DNA of 64,000 nt, from the NCBI GenBank assembly GCA_016214985.1, contig JACRMM010000028.1:142327-206326 (forward strand), given 5' to 3'. The notes beneath the pieces were generated by a model that ran no database searches, had not been told where the DNA came from, and saw only the letters and a program-made list of their open reading frames with translations. The stretch comes from Deltaproteobacteria bacterium. GTDB lineage: Bacteria > Desulfobacterota > Deferrisomatia > Deferrisomatales > JACRMM01. Positions within the stretch are counted from its first letter, which is position 1, and each line of letters opens with the position of its first letter. The position numbers were made by a program, and so were the translations under genes. Below are positions 25,451 to 34,988 of the stretch, piece after piece.

Positions 25451-27009
25451 AGACGACAGCCGCCCTGCTGGCCGCCGCAGCCGCCCTCGCCGGCGTCTCC
25501 GCGCAGGCGGGCTACCGAGATCTGAGCCGGGAGTTGGACGCCTACGAACCTCCCGCCCTCTACCGATCGCAGGTCGGCGGGAAACCCGGCACAGACGTGC
25601 GACCCGGCTCGCCGGCTTCCGACGACGAGTTCCGGGCCCAGATTGCCCGTCTCCGCGAGGTCGAGAGCCGGTGGGAGAAGGCACTGACGGAGCCGACGGC
25701 GGAGGATTCCTTTTACACGCCCGCGGCCTCGCAGCTGGAGGTCCTCCGCCCTGCGGCGACCGACGCGACGGCTGCGGAGAAGGCCCTGGCCGACGGCTTT
25801 TCACTGGAGACCTTGGAGGCTCTGACGCTGCTCCGAAGCCCCGCGGTCCGGTCGAAGGAGCGGGAGCTTCGGGCCGCCCTCGCGGGGTACAGTCAGGTGG
25901 AGAACTTGGACTCGATCCTTCGCCAGTACACGATCTTTACGGCGAGCCTCATGGCCGGGGTGGGGAGCGCCGAGAACCCCGATGCGCCCGCCCTCAAGTT
26001 CCCCTTCCCCGGAGTGCTCGCCCTCAAGGGAGAGATCGTGACCCAGGACGCGCGGGCCGCGCGAGAGGGAGTGGAGGCCGCCCGCCGCGACGCCGTCACC
26101 GCGGTCCGCAAGGCTTACTGGGAGCTCCTATACGCGCGAGCGGCCCAGGAGATCACCGGCGGGATGCTCGACCTTCTCGACAACCTGAAGTCGGCGGCCT
26201 CGGCGCGATACTCGGCCGGCGAGACAACGTTCCAAGACGTGGTCAAGATCGGGATCGAGCGGGAGAAGGCGAAAGAAGAGCTCAAGACCCTGGGCGAGGA
26301 GCAGCGCAACAGGGAGGCCGAGATCCGGGAGGTCCTGAGCCTTCCCCCGGTCGTCGCCATCGGCGCCCCCGCGGCCCGAGCGCCCAACCGGGCCGCTGTG
26401 AAGGAGAAAGGCCTCTATCCCGAGGCTAAGGCCAAGCGCCAGGAACTTCGCGCCATGCGCGCGATGATCGGCCGGATGGAACGGATGCTGGAGATGGCGG
26501 AGACCATGATCTATCCCGGCTTCAGCCTGAACCTGTCCCTCTACGAGCGAGACGAGGTGTCCCGGATCGGTGCGGGCGCCGCCATGGGAGAGGCCGCAGG
26601 GAGCTTCCCGGTGGTGACCACCGCCTCCATGGGCGCGGGCCTGCCCAAGATGCCCTGGTTCGGCAAGGACGACGCGTACCTGCGGGAGACCCGCCAGCGG
26701 ATCGGTGCGTTACAGAAGGACCTGGAGATGACCGAGGCGTCCACGGCGCTGAGCGTGCGGGAGGCCTGGTTCCGCCTCGACAAGGCGCTTCGCGAGGAAG
26801 CCCTTTTCGGCGACCGGGTGGTGAGCCTGTCGCAGGCCGCCCTCGAGGCCTCCACCCGGGGCTACAGGGCCGGAAAGGTCATGTTCTCGGACCTGATCGA
26901 GTCTTACACAGGGTGGCTCCAGGCCAACCTCGCTCTCGAGCGGGCGAAAGCCGACACGGGAGTTGCGAGGGCGGAGTTGGAAGCAGTCGTCGGAGCGACG
27001 CTGCCGTAG
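25447..27009 (+). CDS. Second TolC-type outer-membrane factor
   Basis: 520 residues, starting at GTG 25447 that overlaps the TGA of the first OMF (GTGA). Signal peptide (LLAAAAALAGVSAQA), an extra N-terminal segment of about 90 residues not found in the first copy, then two OMF repeats (FSLETLEALTLLRSPAVRSK, ASARYSAGETTFQDVVKIGI; TRGYRAGKVMFSDLIESYTG). A Met-rich stretch (RAMRAMIGRMERMLEMAETM) lies mid-protein. It is distinct enough from the first copy not to be a recent duplication. Two different OMFs ahead of one adaptor/pump pair is unusual: they may form a mixed trimer, or one may serve the ABC system upstream. Its stop codon TAG lies inside a palindromic repeat. Confidence 0.88.
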   Translation: MKTTAALLAAAAALAGVSAQAGYRDLSRELDAYEPPALYRSQVGGKPGTDVRPGSPASDDEFRAQIARLREVESRWEKALTEPTAEDSFYTPAASQLEVLRPAATDATAAEKALADGFSLETLEALTLLRSPAVRSKERELRAALAGYSQVENLDSILRQYTIFTASLMAGVGSAENPDAPALKFPFPGVLALKGEIVTQDARAAREGVEAARRDAVTAVRKAYWELLYARAAQEITGGMLDLLDNLKSAASARYSAGETTFQDVVKIGIEREKAKEELKTLGEEQRNREAEIREVLSLPPVVAIGAPAARAPNRAAVKEKGLYPEAKAKRQELRAMRAMIGRMERMLEMAETMIYPGFSLNLSLYERDEVSRIGAGAAMGEAAGSFPVVTTASMGAGLPKMPWFGKDDAYLRETRQRIGALQKDLEMTEASTALSVREAWFRLDKALREEALFGDRVVSLSQAALEASTRGYRAGKVMFSDLIESYTGWLQANLALERAKADTGVARAELEAVVGATLP

Positions 27010-27063
27010 GGCGGGGCTTGCCCCGTCGCAACCGACCGATTGGCGGGGCAAGCCCCGCCCTAC
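27006..27063. repeat. Head-to-head pair of the GC-rich palindromic repeat
   Basis: An inverted copy (27006-27027, GTAGGGCGGGGCTTGCCCCG and on, one mismatch) faces a direct copy (27042-27063, GGCGGGGCAAGC then CCCGCCCTAC). Each unit is itself nearly palindromic. The left copy supplies the stop codon of the upstream gene; the right copy ends 15 bp before the next start. Other copies are at 50516, 52416 and 54663. Confidence 0.85.
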
Positions 27064-27078
27064 AAGGGAGATAGCGAT

Positions 27079-28602
27079 ATGTCTGATGACATCGAGATCC
27101 CGGCTGCGCCCGCACCCAAGAAGCGACCCGCCCGCGCGGGGCTCGTCGTGGCCGCCGCGGCGGTCCTCCTCGTCGCGGCCGGCGGCGGCGCCTGGTATGC
27201 AGGCCTCTTCGGCTCCCGCGGCACAGAGAAGACCATCGCGGGCAAGGCGGAGCAGTACACCTGCGGCATGCATCCCTGGATTATCTCGGACAAGCCGGGG
27301 GAGTGCCCCATCTGCGGCATGAAGCTCACGAAGATCGAGGAGCAGCCCGCCGCCGCCACGCCGGCGGCGCCGAAAAGCGAGGCCGACGAGTTCTTCTCCG
27401 ACGCCGGCGGCTCCGCACCGGAGAAGACGGCCGCCAAAGGCGAGCGAAAGCTTCTCTTCTACCGAAACCCCATGAACCCGGCCGTCACTTCGCCCACGCC
27501 TGCCAAGGACGAGATGGGCATGGACTACGTGCCCGTCTACTCGGACGAGGTGGGTGCTCCCGCGGCCGGGGGAGGCGTTGAAGGTCTGGCCACGATCCGC
27601 GTGGGAGAAGAGGCACTTCGGCTCTCGGGCGTGCAGACGGCTTCGGCCACCCGTGAGACGGTCCGCCGCACGGTGCGCACGGTCGGCATCGTCGTTCCCG
27701 ACGAGACCCGGATCCGCCACGTCCACACCAAGATCGAAGGCTGGGTCGAGAAGCTCTACACGAACTTCACGGGCGAGGTGGTCCGGCAGGGCCAGCCCAT
27801 CCTCTCCCTCTACTCCCCTGAGCTCCTGGCGACCCAGGAGGAGTTCTTGAAGGCCAAGGAGACGGCGGCCAAGTTCGCCGGGTCGAGAAGCCCGGACGTG
27901 AGGAGCCTCGGCGAAGAGCTCCAGCATTCGGCCCGCCGCCGCCTGGAGCTCTTCGACGTCCCGAAAAGCTTCATCGCCCAGCTGGAGAAGACCGGCGCGA
28001 TTCAGCGCAGCGTGACACTGAACGCCCCGACCTCCGGCTTCGTAACAGCCAAGGACGTCTTCGAGGGCCAGAAGGTGGAGCCCGGCATGGAGCTCTTCAG
28101 CGTGACCGACCTCTCTCGCGTCTGGATCGAGGCCGACCTCTACGAGTATGAGGCGGGCGCGGTCAAGGTCGGGCAGGAGGCGACGCTTGCGCTAGCCTTT
28201 CAACCGGGAGTGCAGCTCAAGGGCCGGGTGGCCTTCGTGTTCCCCTACCTCTCCCCCGAGACCCGCACCTTGAAAGTCCGCTTTGAGTTCCCCAACCCGA
28301 ACATGGTCTTGAAGCCCCAGATGTACGCCGACGTCACCCTCTCCCTGGCCGCGGCCCAGGGCGTGACGATCCCCGACTCGGCCATGATCGACACGGGCGT
28401 GCGCAAGGTCGTCTTCGTGGAAACCTCGCCGGGTTCGTTCGAACCCCGGGAGGTCAAGGTGGGCGTGCGCGGTGAGGGCAAGGCCCAGGTGCTTGCCGGC
28501 GTGAAGGAAGGCGAGAAGGTGGTCGTGAAGGCCAACTTCCTCCTCGACTCGGAGTCTCGGCTGCGGGCGGCGCTCACCAAGATGAGCGGAGGGGCCCGAT
28601 GA
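27079..28602 (+). CDS. cusB: CusB-like periplasmic adaptor of an RND metal efflux pump, with two heavy-metal-binding modules
   Basis: 507 residues, ATG 27079 after AAGGGAGATAGCG. An N-terminal anchor (GLVVAAAAVLLVAAGGGAWY) is followed by a heavy-metal-binding module, YTCGMHPWIISDKPGECPIC then GMKLT, and a second, degenerate one (FYRNPMNPAVTSPTPAKDEM then GMDYVPVY). The MFP core then shows barrel-sandwich and helical-hairpin parts: GWVEKLYTNFTGEVVRQGQP, LYSPELLATQEEFLKAKE, APTSGFVTAKDVFEGQKVEP, and beta-barrel IEADLYEYEAGAVKVGQEA. This is the CusB subclass for Cu+/Ag+. It links the inner-membrane pump to an OMF and passes metal to it. It is followed by the cusA-like gene. Confidence 0.93.
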   Translation: MSDDIEIPAAPAPKKRPARAGLVVAAAAVLLVAAGGGAWYAGLFGSRGTEKTIAGKAEQYTCGMHPWIISDKPGECPICGMKLTKIEEQPAAATPAAPKSEADEFFSDAGGSAPEKTAAKGERKLLFYRNPMNPAVTSPTPAKDEMGMDYVPVYSDEVGAPAAGGGVEGLATIRVGEEALRLSGVQTASATRETVRRTVRTVGIVVPDETRIRHVHTKIEGWVEKLYTNFTGEVVRQGQPILSLYSPELLATQEEFLKAKETAAKFAGSRSPDVRSLGEELQHSARRRLELFDVPKSFIAQLEKTGAIQRSVTLNAPTSGFVTAKDVFEGQKVEPGMELFSVTDLSRVWIEADLYEYEAGAVKVGQEATLALAFQPGVQLKGRVAFVFPYLSPETRTLKVRFEFPNPNMVLKPQMYADVTLSLAAAQGVTIPDSAMIDTGVRKVVFVETSPGSFEPREVKVGVRGEGKAQVLAGVKEGEKVVVKANFLLDSESRLRAALTKMSGGAR

Positions 28603-28620
28603 TCCGGACCGGTAATCACC

Positions 28621-28723
28621 GTAGGGTGGGCTTCGCCCACCGGCGTTCGGGGGTCGCAGGTAGTAGGGTGGGCTGTGCCCACCGAAACCCGGTGTTTGAG
28701 GCCCGGTGGGCACAGCCCACCCC
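28621..28723. repeat. Three copies of a second palindromic repeat, GTAGGGTGGGC type
   Basis: GTAGGGTGGGCTTCGCCCAC at 28621-28640, a related GTAGGGTGGGCTGTGCCCAC at 28663-28682, and an inverted copy (GGTGGGCACAGCCCACC) at 28705-28721. Each folds into a short hairpin. They fill the 157-bp gap between the adaptor and pump genes and resemble REP elements. The core is related to the GC-rich repeat at 27006 but is a different family. Confidence 0.8.
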
Positions 28724-28759
28724 ACTCGGGGCTGTCTCTACGATGGCAGGAGCGGCGAA

Positions 28760-31700
28760 ATGACGCCCCACGGCGCCGCGGTCGGCCCCACGAATCTCAG
28801 TTTCATCCAGAAGATCATCCGCTTCTGCGCCCACAACCGGGCCCTGACCCTGCTCGGCGTGGCGGCGGTGTGCGCCCTCGCGGTCTACACCCTCAAAGAG
28901 ATCCGGCTCGACGCCCTGCCGGACCTCTCCGACACCCAGGTGATCGTCTACTCCAAGTGGGACCGGTCGCCGGACATCATCGAAGACCAGGTCACCTACC
29001 CCATCGTCTCGGCACTGCTGGGAGCACCCAAGGTGAAGGCCATCCGGGGCTTCTCGGACTTTGGCTTCTCCTACGTGTACGTGATCTTCCAGGACGGGAC
29101 CGACATCTACTGGGCCCGCTCCCGTGTGCTGGAGTACCTCTCCAAGATCCAGTCTCGCCTGCCCCAGGGGGTCAACACCGAGCTCGGCCCCGACGCGACG
29201 GGGGTCGGCTGGGTGTTCCAATACGCCCTGGCGGACCGCTCCGGGACCCATTCGCTCGACGAGCTGCGCAGTTACCAGGATTGGACGCTTCGCTACGCGA
29301 TCCAGTCGGTGCCGGGCGTGGCCGAGGTGGCCTCCATCGGCGGGTTCCAGAAGCAGTATCAGATCACGGTGGATCCGAACCGCCTCGCGGCCTACGGCCT
29401 CTCGCTCGACATGGTGATGGAGGCAGTGAGCCAATCCAACAACGAAGTGGGCGGCCGACTGATCGAATTCTCGGGCGCCGAGTACATGGTGCGGGCCCGG
29501 GGCTACGCCCGAAGTCTTCCGGACTTCGAGAAGATCGTGGTGAAGACCGGCCCCGGCGGCGTGCCGGTGCTCCTCAAAGACATCGCCCGGGTGGAGCTCG
29601 GGCCCGAGATCCGCCGCGGCGTCTCCGACCTCGACGGCCTGGGGGACCACGTGGGCGGCGTCGTGGTGATGCGCCACGGCGAAAATGCACTGAACGTCAT
29701 CGAGCGGGTGAAGGCGAGGATCGAGGAGCTCAAACCTTCGATGCCGAAGGGCGTGGAGTTCGTGACCACCTACGACCGCTCGGACCTGATCCACCGGGCG
29801 ATAGAGACCCTGAAGCACGAACTCACGGTGGAGATGATCATTGTCTCCCTGGTGATCCTGATCTTTCTCTGGCACGTGCCGTCGGCCCTGGTGCCTATCG
29901 TCACGATCCCGATCTCGGTTCTCCTGTCCTTCATCCCCCTCTATTACATGGGGGTGACCGTCAACATCATGAGCCTCGCGGGCATCGCCATCTCCATCGG
30001 CGTTCTGGTCGACGGGGCTATCGTAGAGGTGGAGAACGCCTACAACAAAATCTATCACTGGCAGGCAGGGGGGAAGAAGGGCGACTTTCACGAGGTGCGC
30101 CTCTCCGCCCTGATGGAGGTGGGCCCGTCGGTCTTCTTCTCGCTCCTCGTGATCGCCGTGGCCTTCCTGCCGGTCTTTGCCCTGGTGGACCAGGAGGGGC
30201 GGCTCTTCCGGCCCCTGGCCCTGTCGAAGAACCTGGCCATGGGCCTCGCCGCACTGCTGGCCATCACGCTCGACCCTGCGCTGCGGATGCTCTTCGCCCG
30301 GATCGATCCCTTCGTCTTCAAGCCGCGGTTCCTGGCAAAGCTCGCGAGCCACGCCTTCGTGGGGACCTACTACTCGGAGGACCGCCACCCGATCAGCCGG
30401 GCCATCTTCAGGGTCTACGACCCGGCCTGCCGGTTTGTCTTGAAGCACCCGAAGGGCGTCATCGTGGCCGCGGTCGCTGTGGTCGCCCTGAGCCTTCCGC
30501 CCTACTTCAAGCTGGGCAGCGAGTTCATGCCCCCCCTGAACGAGGGCACCATCCTCTACATGCCCACCACCCTGCCCGGGATCTCCGTGGCCCAGACGCA
30601 GGAGCTCCTGATCGCCCAGGATAAGCTCCTGAAGGGCTTCCCCGAGGTGGAACGGGTCTTCGGCAAGGCGGGCCGCGCCGACACGTCGACCGACCCGGCG
30701 CCCTTCTCCATGATGGAGACCACCGTCATCCTCAAGCCGGAAACCGAGTGGCGGGGCAAAGACCGCTGGTACTCGAAGTGGGCGCCGAACTGGCTCAAGT
30801 CCATCCTCCGCCGCATCTGGCCCGATCATCTTTCCTGGGACGAGCTCGTGGCGGACATGGACGCGAAGCTTCGGTTCCCGGGCAATACCAACGCCTGGAC
30901 CATGCCGATCAAGGCGCGCATCGACATGCTGACCACCGGCGTGCGCACCCCGGTGGGGATCAAGGTCTACGGCGCAGACCTCAAAGAGATCCAGAAGATC
31001 GGGGAGCACCTGGAGCAGGTGATGAAGGACATCCCCGGCACCCGCAGCGTCTTCGCCGAGCGCGTCACCGGCGGCTACTTCGTCGACTTCGACCTGAAGC
31101 GAGACCAACTCGCCCGCTACGGGCTCACCATCGACGCCGTGCAGAAGGTGATCATGGCCGCGATCGGCGGCGAGAATGTGACCACGACGGTCGAGGGCCG
31201 CGAGCGCTACCCGGTCAACATCCGCTATCCGAGGGAGCTCCGGGAGGACCCGGACCGGCTCGGCCGCGTGCTGGTGCCGATCCCCGGCCCAGGCGGGATG
31301 GGGTCGATCCAGGTGCCGCTCGCGCAGCTCGCAGACATCAAGCTCGTCTCCGGCCCGGCCATGATCCGCGACGAGAACGGCTTCCTGTCAGGCTACGTGT
31401 ACGTCGACATCGCGGGGCGCGACGTGGGCAGCTACGTGGAGGAAGCCAAGAAAGCCGTCGAGAAGGCCGTCTCGCTCAAGCCCGGCTACGTACTCCAGTG
31501 GAGCGGCCAGTACGAGAACATGATCCGAGTGAAGGAGCGTCTGAAGATCGTCGTGCCGATCACCCTGGCGCTCATCTTCGTGCTCCTCTATGCCAACACT
31601 CGAAGCGCCTTCAAGGCCACCATCGTCATGCTCGCCGTGCCGTTCTCGGCCGTCGGCGCCATCTGGCTCTTCTACTTCCTGGGCTACAACGTCTCCATCG

Positions 31701-32104
31701 CGGCCTGGGTGGGGATGATCGCCCTCCTCGGACTGGACGCCGAGACTGGTGTCTTCATGCTCCTCTTCCTTGACCTCTCGCACGACGAGGCCCAGGCCCG
31801 GGGCGAGCTCAACACGCTGGACGAGCTCGACGAAGCCATCCTGCACGGTGCCGTGAAGCGGGCACGGCCCAAGATGATGACCGTGGCCGCCGCCTTCATG
31901 GGCCTCTTGCCGATCATGTGGTCCACCTCCGCCGGGGCCGACGTCATGAAGCGCATTGCCGCGCCCATGATCGGCGGGCTCGTGACGTCGTTCATCATGG
32001 AGCTCCTCGTGTATCCGGCCATCTACAAGCTCTGGAAGAAGCGGGAGCTTGGAACGGCGCCCCCACCCGTGCAAGGGTCGGCGGCGAGGAGCATCGTTGG
32101 ATAG
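28760..32104 (+). CDS. cusA: CusA-type heavy-metal RND efflux pump
   Basis: 1114 residues from ATG 28760 (GGAGCGGCGAA upstream), slightly longer than E. coli CusA (1047). It is a proton-driven trimeric inner-membrane pump. Visible features: the first helix (NRALTLLGVAAVCALAVYTL), the family signature IRLDALPDLSDTQVIVYSKW, porter domain PDIIEDQVTYPIVSALLGAP, the first helix bundle (VEMIIVSLVILIFLWHVPSA, GVTVNIMSLAGIAISIGVLV then DGAIVEVENA with the proton-relay Asp/Glu), and the C-terminal bundle (VPITLALIFVLLYANTRSAF, YNVSIAAWVGMIALLGLDAE, MMTVAAAFMGLLPIMWS). Met-rich positions around the periplasmic cleft suit Cu+/Ag+. The TAG stop overlaps the regulatory dyad at 32101. It forms a tripartite pump with the upstream adaptor and an OMF. 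Confidence 0.95.
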   Translation: MTPHGAAVGPTNLSFIQKIIRFCAHNRALTLLGVAAVCALAVYTLKEIRLDALPDLSDTQVIVYSKWDRSPDIIEDQVTYPIVSALLGAPKVKAIRGFSDFGFSYVYVIFQDGTDIYWARSRVLEYLSKIQSRLPQGVNTELGPDATGVGWVFQYALADRSGTHSLDELRSYQDWTLRYAIQSVPGVAEVASIGGFQKQYQITVDPNRLAAYGLSLDMVMEAVSQSNNEVGGRLIEFSGAEYMVRARGYARSLPDFEKIVVKTGPGGVPVLLKDIARVELGPEIRRGVSDLDGLGDHVGGVVVMRHGENALNVIERVKARIEELKPSMPKGVEFVTTYDRSDLIHRAIETLKHELTVEMIIVSLVILIFLWHVPSALVPIVTIPISVLLSFIPLYYMGVTVNIMSLAGIAISIGVLVDGAIVEVENAYNKIYHWQAGGKKGDFHEVRLSALMEVGPSVFFSLLVIAVAFLPVFALVDQEGRLFRPLALSKNLAMGLAALLAITLDPALRMLFARIDPFVFKPRFLAKLASHAFVGTYYSEDRHPISRAIFRVYDPACRFVLKHPKGVIVAAVAVVALSLPPYFKLGSEFMPPLNEGTILYMPTTLPGISVAQTQELLIAQDKLLKGFPEVERVFGKAGRADTSTDPAPFSMMETTVILKPETEWRGKDRWYSKWAPNWLKSILRRIWPDHLSWDELVADMDAKLRFPGNTNAWTMPIKARIDMLTTGVRTPVGIKVYGADLKEIQKIGEHLEQVMKDIPGTRSVFAERVTGGYFVDFDLKRDQLARYGLTIDAVQKVIMAAIGGENVTTTVEGRERYPVNIRYPRELREDPDRLGRVLVPIPGPGGMGSIQVPLAQLADIKLVSGPAMIRDENGFLSGYVYVDIAGRDVGSYVEEAKKAVEKAVSLKPGYVLQWSGQYENMIRVKERLKIVVPITLALIFVLLYANTRSAFKATIVMLAVPFSAVGAIWLFYFLGYNVSIAAWVGMIALLGLDAETGVFMLLFLDLSHDEAQARGELNTLDELDEAILHGAVKRARPKMMTVAAAFMGLLPIMWSTSAGADVMKRIAAPMIGGLVTSFIMELLVYPAIYKLWKKRELGTAPPPVQGSAARSIVG

Positions 32105-32125
32105 TCCACAGTTACTGGAGACTAT
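32101..32125. promoter_or_regulatory. Second copy of the ATAGTC-N13-GACTAT dyad
   Basis: ATAGTC (32101-32106) and GACTAT (32120-32125) with 13 bases between. The extended sequence ATAGTCCACAG-N8-GACTATTGCCC equals that at 23873-23902 at every fixed position. It lies 162 bp before the secreted lipoprotein gene at 32287, and includes the last codon of the pump gene. Confidence 0.6.
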
Positions 32126-32286
32126 TGCCCACATACCCCCCTCGGCCTGCCGTGCCGACCCGCCGAAAGTGCGGATGGAAGGCGTCAGGTGCATTGGCAT
32201 CGTCCTTGCTATAGACAGAGAAGCCGACCCGGACTCGGCGCGTTCAAACGTACGTCCGGGCAAACACGTGCAGAAGGGAGACCGCG

Positions 32287-32805
32287 ATGAACAAGAAGGC
32301 CATTCGCACACTGACGACTCTTTCGCTCGGAGCCGCGCTCGCGTTGACGGCCGCCGGCTGCGCCACCGTGAGCCCCTACGCCGCGGCCCCGATGAAACAG
32401 GAGACGACGGGAACGCCCTCCGGGGACGAGATCCGAGCAGCCCAGGTCCCAGGGTACCAATTGGCGTACTACCTGCTTGACCTCGGTGCGGATGCTGCGC
32501 CGAAGACCAAGCACCTGATGGTCTTCGTCACGACCTCTGAGGGAAAGGACGTCGCGGATGCCGCGGTGACCTACACGCTGACCGGCCCGGGGACAGAGGA
32601 GCGAACCGTGACGGCGTCTCACATCAAGGGCGGGACGTTCACGTACAAGGTGGGTCCGGAGAAACACACGGCCAAGACCGTCCCGATGGCCGGTGGCTAC
32701 GGCGCTGACGTGTACCTGCGAGAGAAGGGCGACTACAAGATCATGACCAAGGTGACCGTCGGAGCGACAAGCACGACGGACGCGTTCGCCTACACGGTGA
32801 AGTGA
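32287..32805 (+). CDS. Secreted lipoprotein, paralogue of the next gene
   Basis: 172 residues. A lipoprotein signal ends in the lipobox TAAGC. The mature domain is beta-rich: VPGYQLAYYLLDLGADAAPK, KHLMVFVTTSEGKDVADAAV, TYTLTGPGTEERTV, and ends GGYGADVYLREKGDYKIMTK then TVGATSTTDAFAYTVK. The next gene encodes the same domain with the same end. I recognise no characterised relative; the fold looks like the YtkA/FixH or P19-type immunoglobulin-like secreted proteins. The dyad operator upstream suggests metal control. Confidence 0.7.
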   Translation: MNKKAIRTLTTLSLGAALALTAAGCATVSPYAAAPMKQETTGTPSGDEIRAAQVPGYQLAYYLLDLGADAAPKTKHLMVFVTTSEGKDVADAAVTYTLTGPGTEERTVTASHIKGGTFTYKVGPEKHTAKTVPMAGGYGADVYLREKGDYKIMTKVTVGATSTTDAFAYTVK

Positions 32806-32906
32806 CGGACCTGTCGACTCCGGTCGACGGATCGAGGCGGCCCGTGCCGATGGGCGGCGCGAGGCCGCAGCATACCGAAGAGATCTCCAACGAAAGGAAC
32901 CGATCG

Positions 32907-33410
32907 ATGAAGAAGACGATTCGCTGCCTTACGACCATCGCTGTCGGCGTCGCGCTCGCGCTCCCGTCTCTGGCCCTCGCCATGGACCACAGCGCCCACG
33001 GTGCCATGGGCGCGGACGCCAAGGGGATGCCCGCGGCGACCGTGACGTCGGCCATGAAGGGCAAAGAGGTCCGCTCCGCCAAGGTGGACGGTTACCAGTT
33101 CACCTACCACCTCATCGACATGGCCGAGATGATGAAGGGCGTGCCGATGCAGGGGGACATGAGCACGATGAAGTCCCACCACCTGATGCTGTTCGCCGTG
33201 TCACCCGACGGGAAGCCTGCCGCCCAAGGCAAGGTAGGGTACATGATCACCGGACCCGGCAAGGCCGAGCAGAAGACCATGGCCATGGCGATGGACGGCG
33301 GTTTTGGCGCCGACGTGGACCTCAAGGCGAAAGGCGACTACAAGGTGACGGCCAAGGCGGTCTTCGGCGACAAGACGGTCGTTGACGAGTTCACGTACAC
33401 GGTCAAGTAG
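32907..33410 (+). CDS. Secreted Met/His-rich paralogue of the preceding lipoprotein
   Basis: 167 residues, ATG 32907 after GAAAGGAACCGATCG. It has a cleavable signal (TIAVGVALALPSLALA) rather than a lipobox. The mature start is metal-ligand rich (MDHSAHGAMGADAKGM), and the domain matches its neighbour (VDGYQFTYHLIDMAEMMKG, HHLMLFAVSPDGKPAAQGKV, YMITGPGKAEQKT, GGFGADVDLKAKGDYKVTAK, FTYTVK). Extra Met and His residues (MKGVPMQGDMSTMKSHH) could bind copper. Probably a soluble metal-binding partner of the anchored copy. A strong hairpin terminator follows. Confidence 0.72.
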   Translation: MKKTIRCLTTIAVGVALALPSLALAMDHSAHGAMGADAKGMPAATVTSAMKGKEVRSAKVDGYQFTYHLIDMAEMMKGVPMQGDMSTMKSHHLMLFAVSPDGKPAAQGKVGYMITGPGKAEQKTMAMAMDGGFGADVDLKAKGDYKVTAKAVFGDKTVVDEFTYTVK

Positions 33411-33425
33411 CCCTGCTCTTCGTTC

Positions 33426-33459
33426 ACCGGAAGGGCGCCGACTCCGGCGTCCTTCCGGT
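33426..33459 (+). terminator. Transcription terminator hairpin after the metal island
   Basis: A 15-bp stem (33426-33440 with 33445-33459, one G-U pair) with the loop ACTC lies 16 bp after the stop of the secreted protein gene. Only a short T-rich tract follows (TTGATT), so it may act with Rho. Confidence 0.7.
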
Positions 33460-33548
33460 TGATTCGGGTTGGCCCGCAGTCCCTATTCCCTCGTAAAGAT
33501 CGTAAAACTTGCAAAGTAGATATAGCACAACATAGCTAAAGAATCAAA

Positions 33549-33578
33549 TTGACACCCTCGCGGCCTTGACGATACAGT
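33549..33578 (+). promoter_or_regulatory. Sigma-70-like promoter for the O-acetylhomoserine sulfhydrylase operon
   Basis: TTGACA (33549-33554), an 18-bp spacer and TACAGT (33573-33578) lie at the end of an AT-rich patch (33490-33550) that stands out from the GC-rich surroundings, 86 bp before the start codon. Confidence 0.45.
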
Positions 33579-33645
33579 TCCCCGGCACCCCATCCGAGCA
33601 ACTGAGGACGCGCGGCCCGCGGAGAACCGGTCCTGCCGTCCATGA

Positions 33646-34980
<1,335 letters not shown>

Positions 34981-34988
34981 GGAGGCGC

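Noticed and set aside
28621..28723. CRISPR-like array
   Set aside because: Only three short palindromic units in mixed orientation with no equal spacers; a REP-type cluster fits better.
33490..33550. SAM or cobalamin riboswitch before metY
   Set aside because: The AT-rich patch has none of the conserved helices I would expect; only a promoter-like pair is visible.
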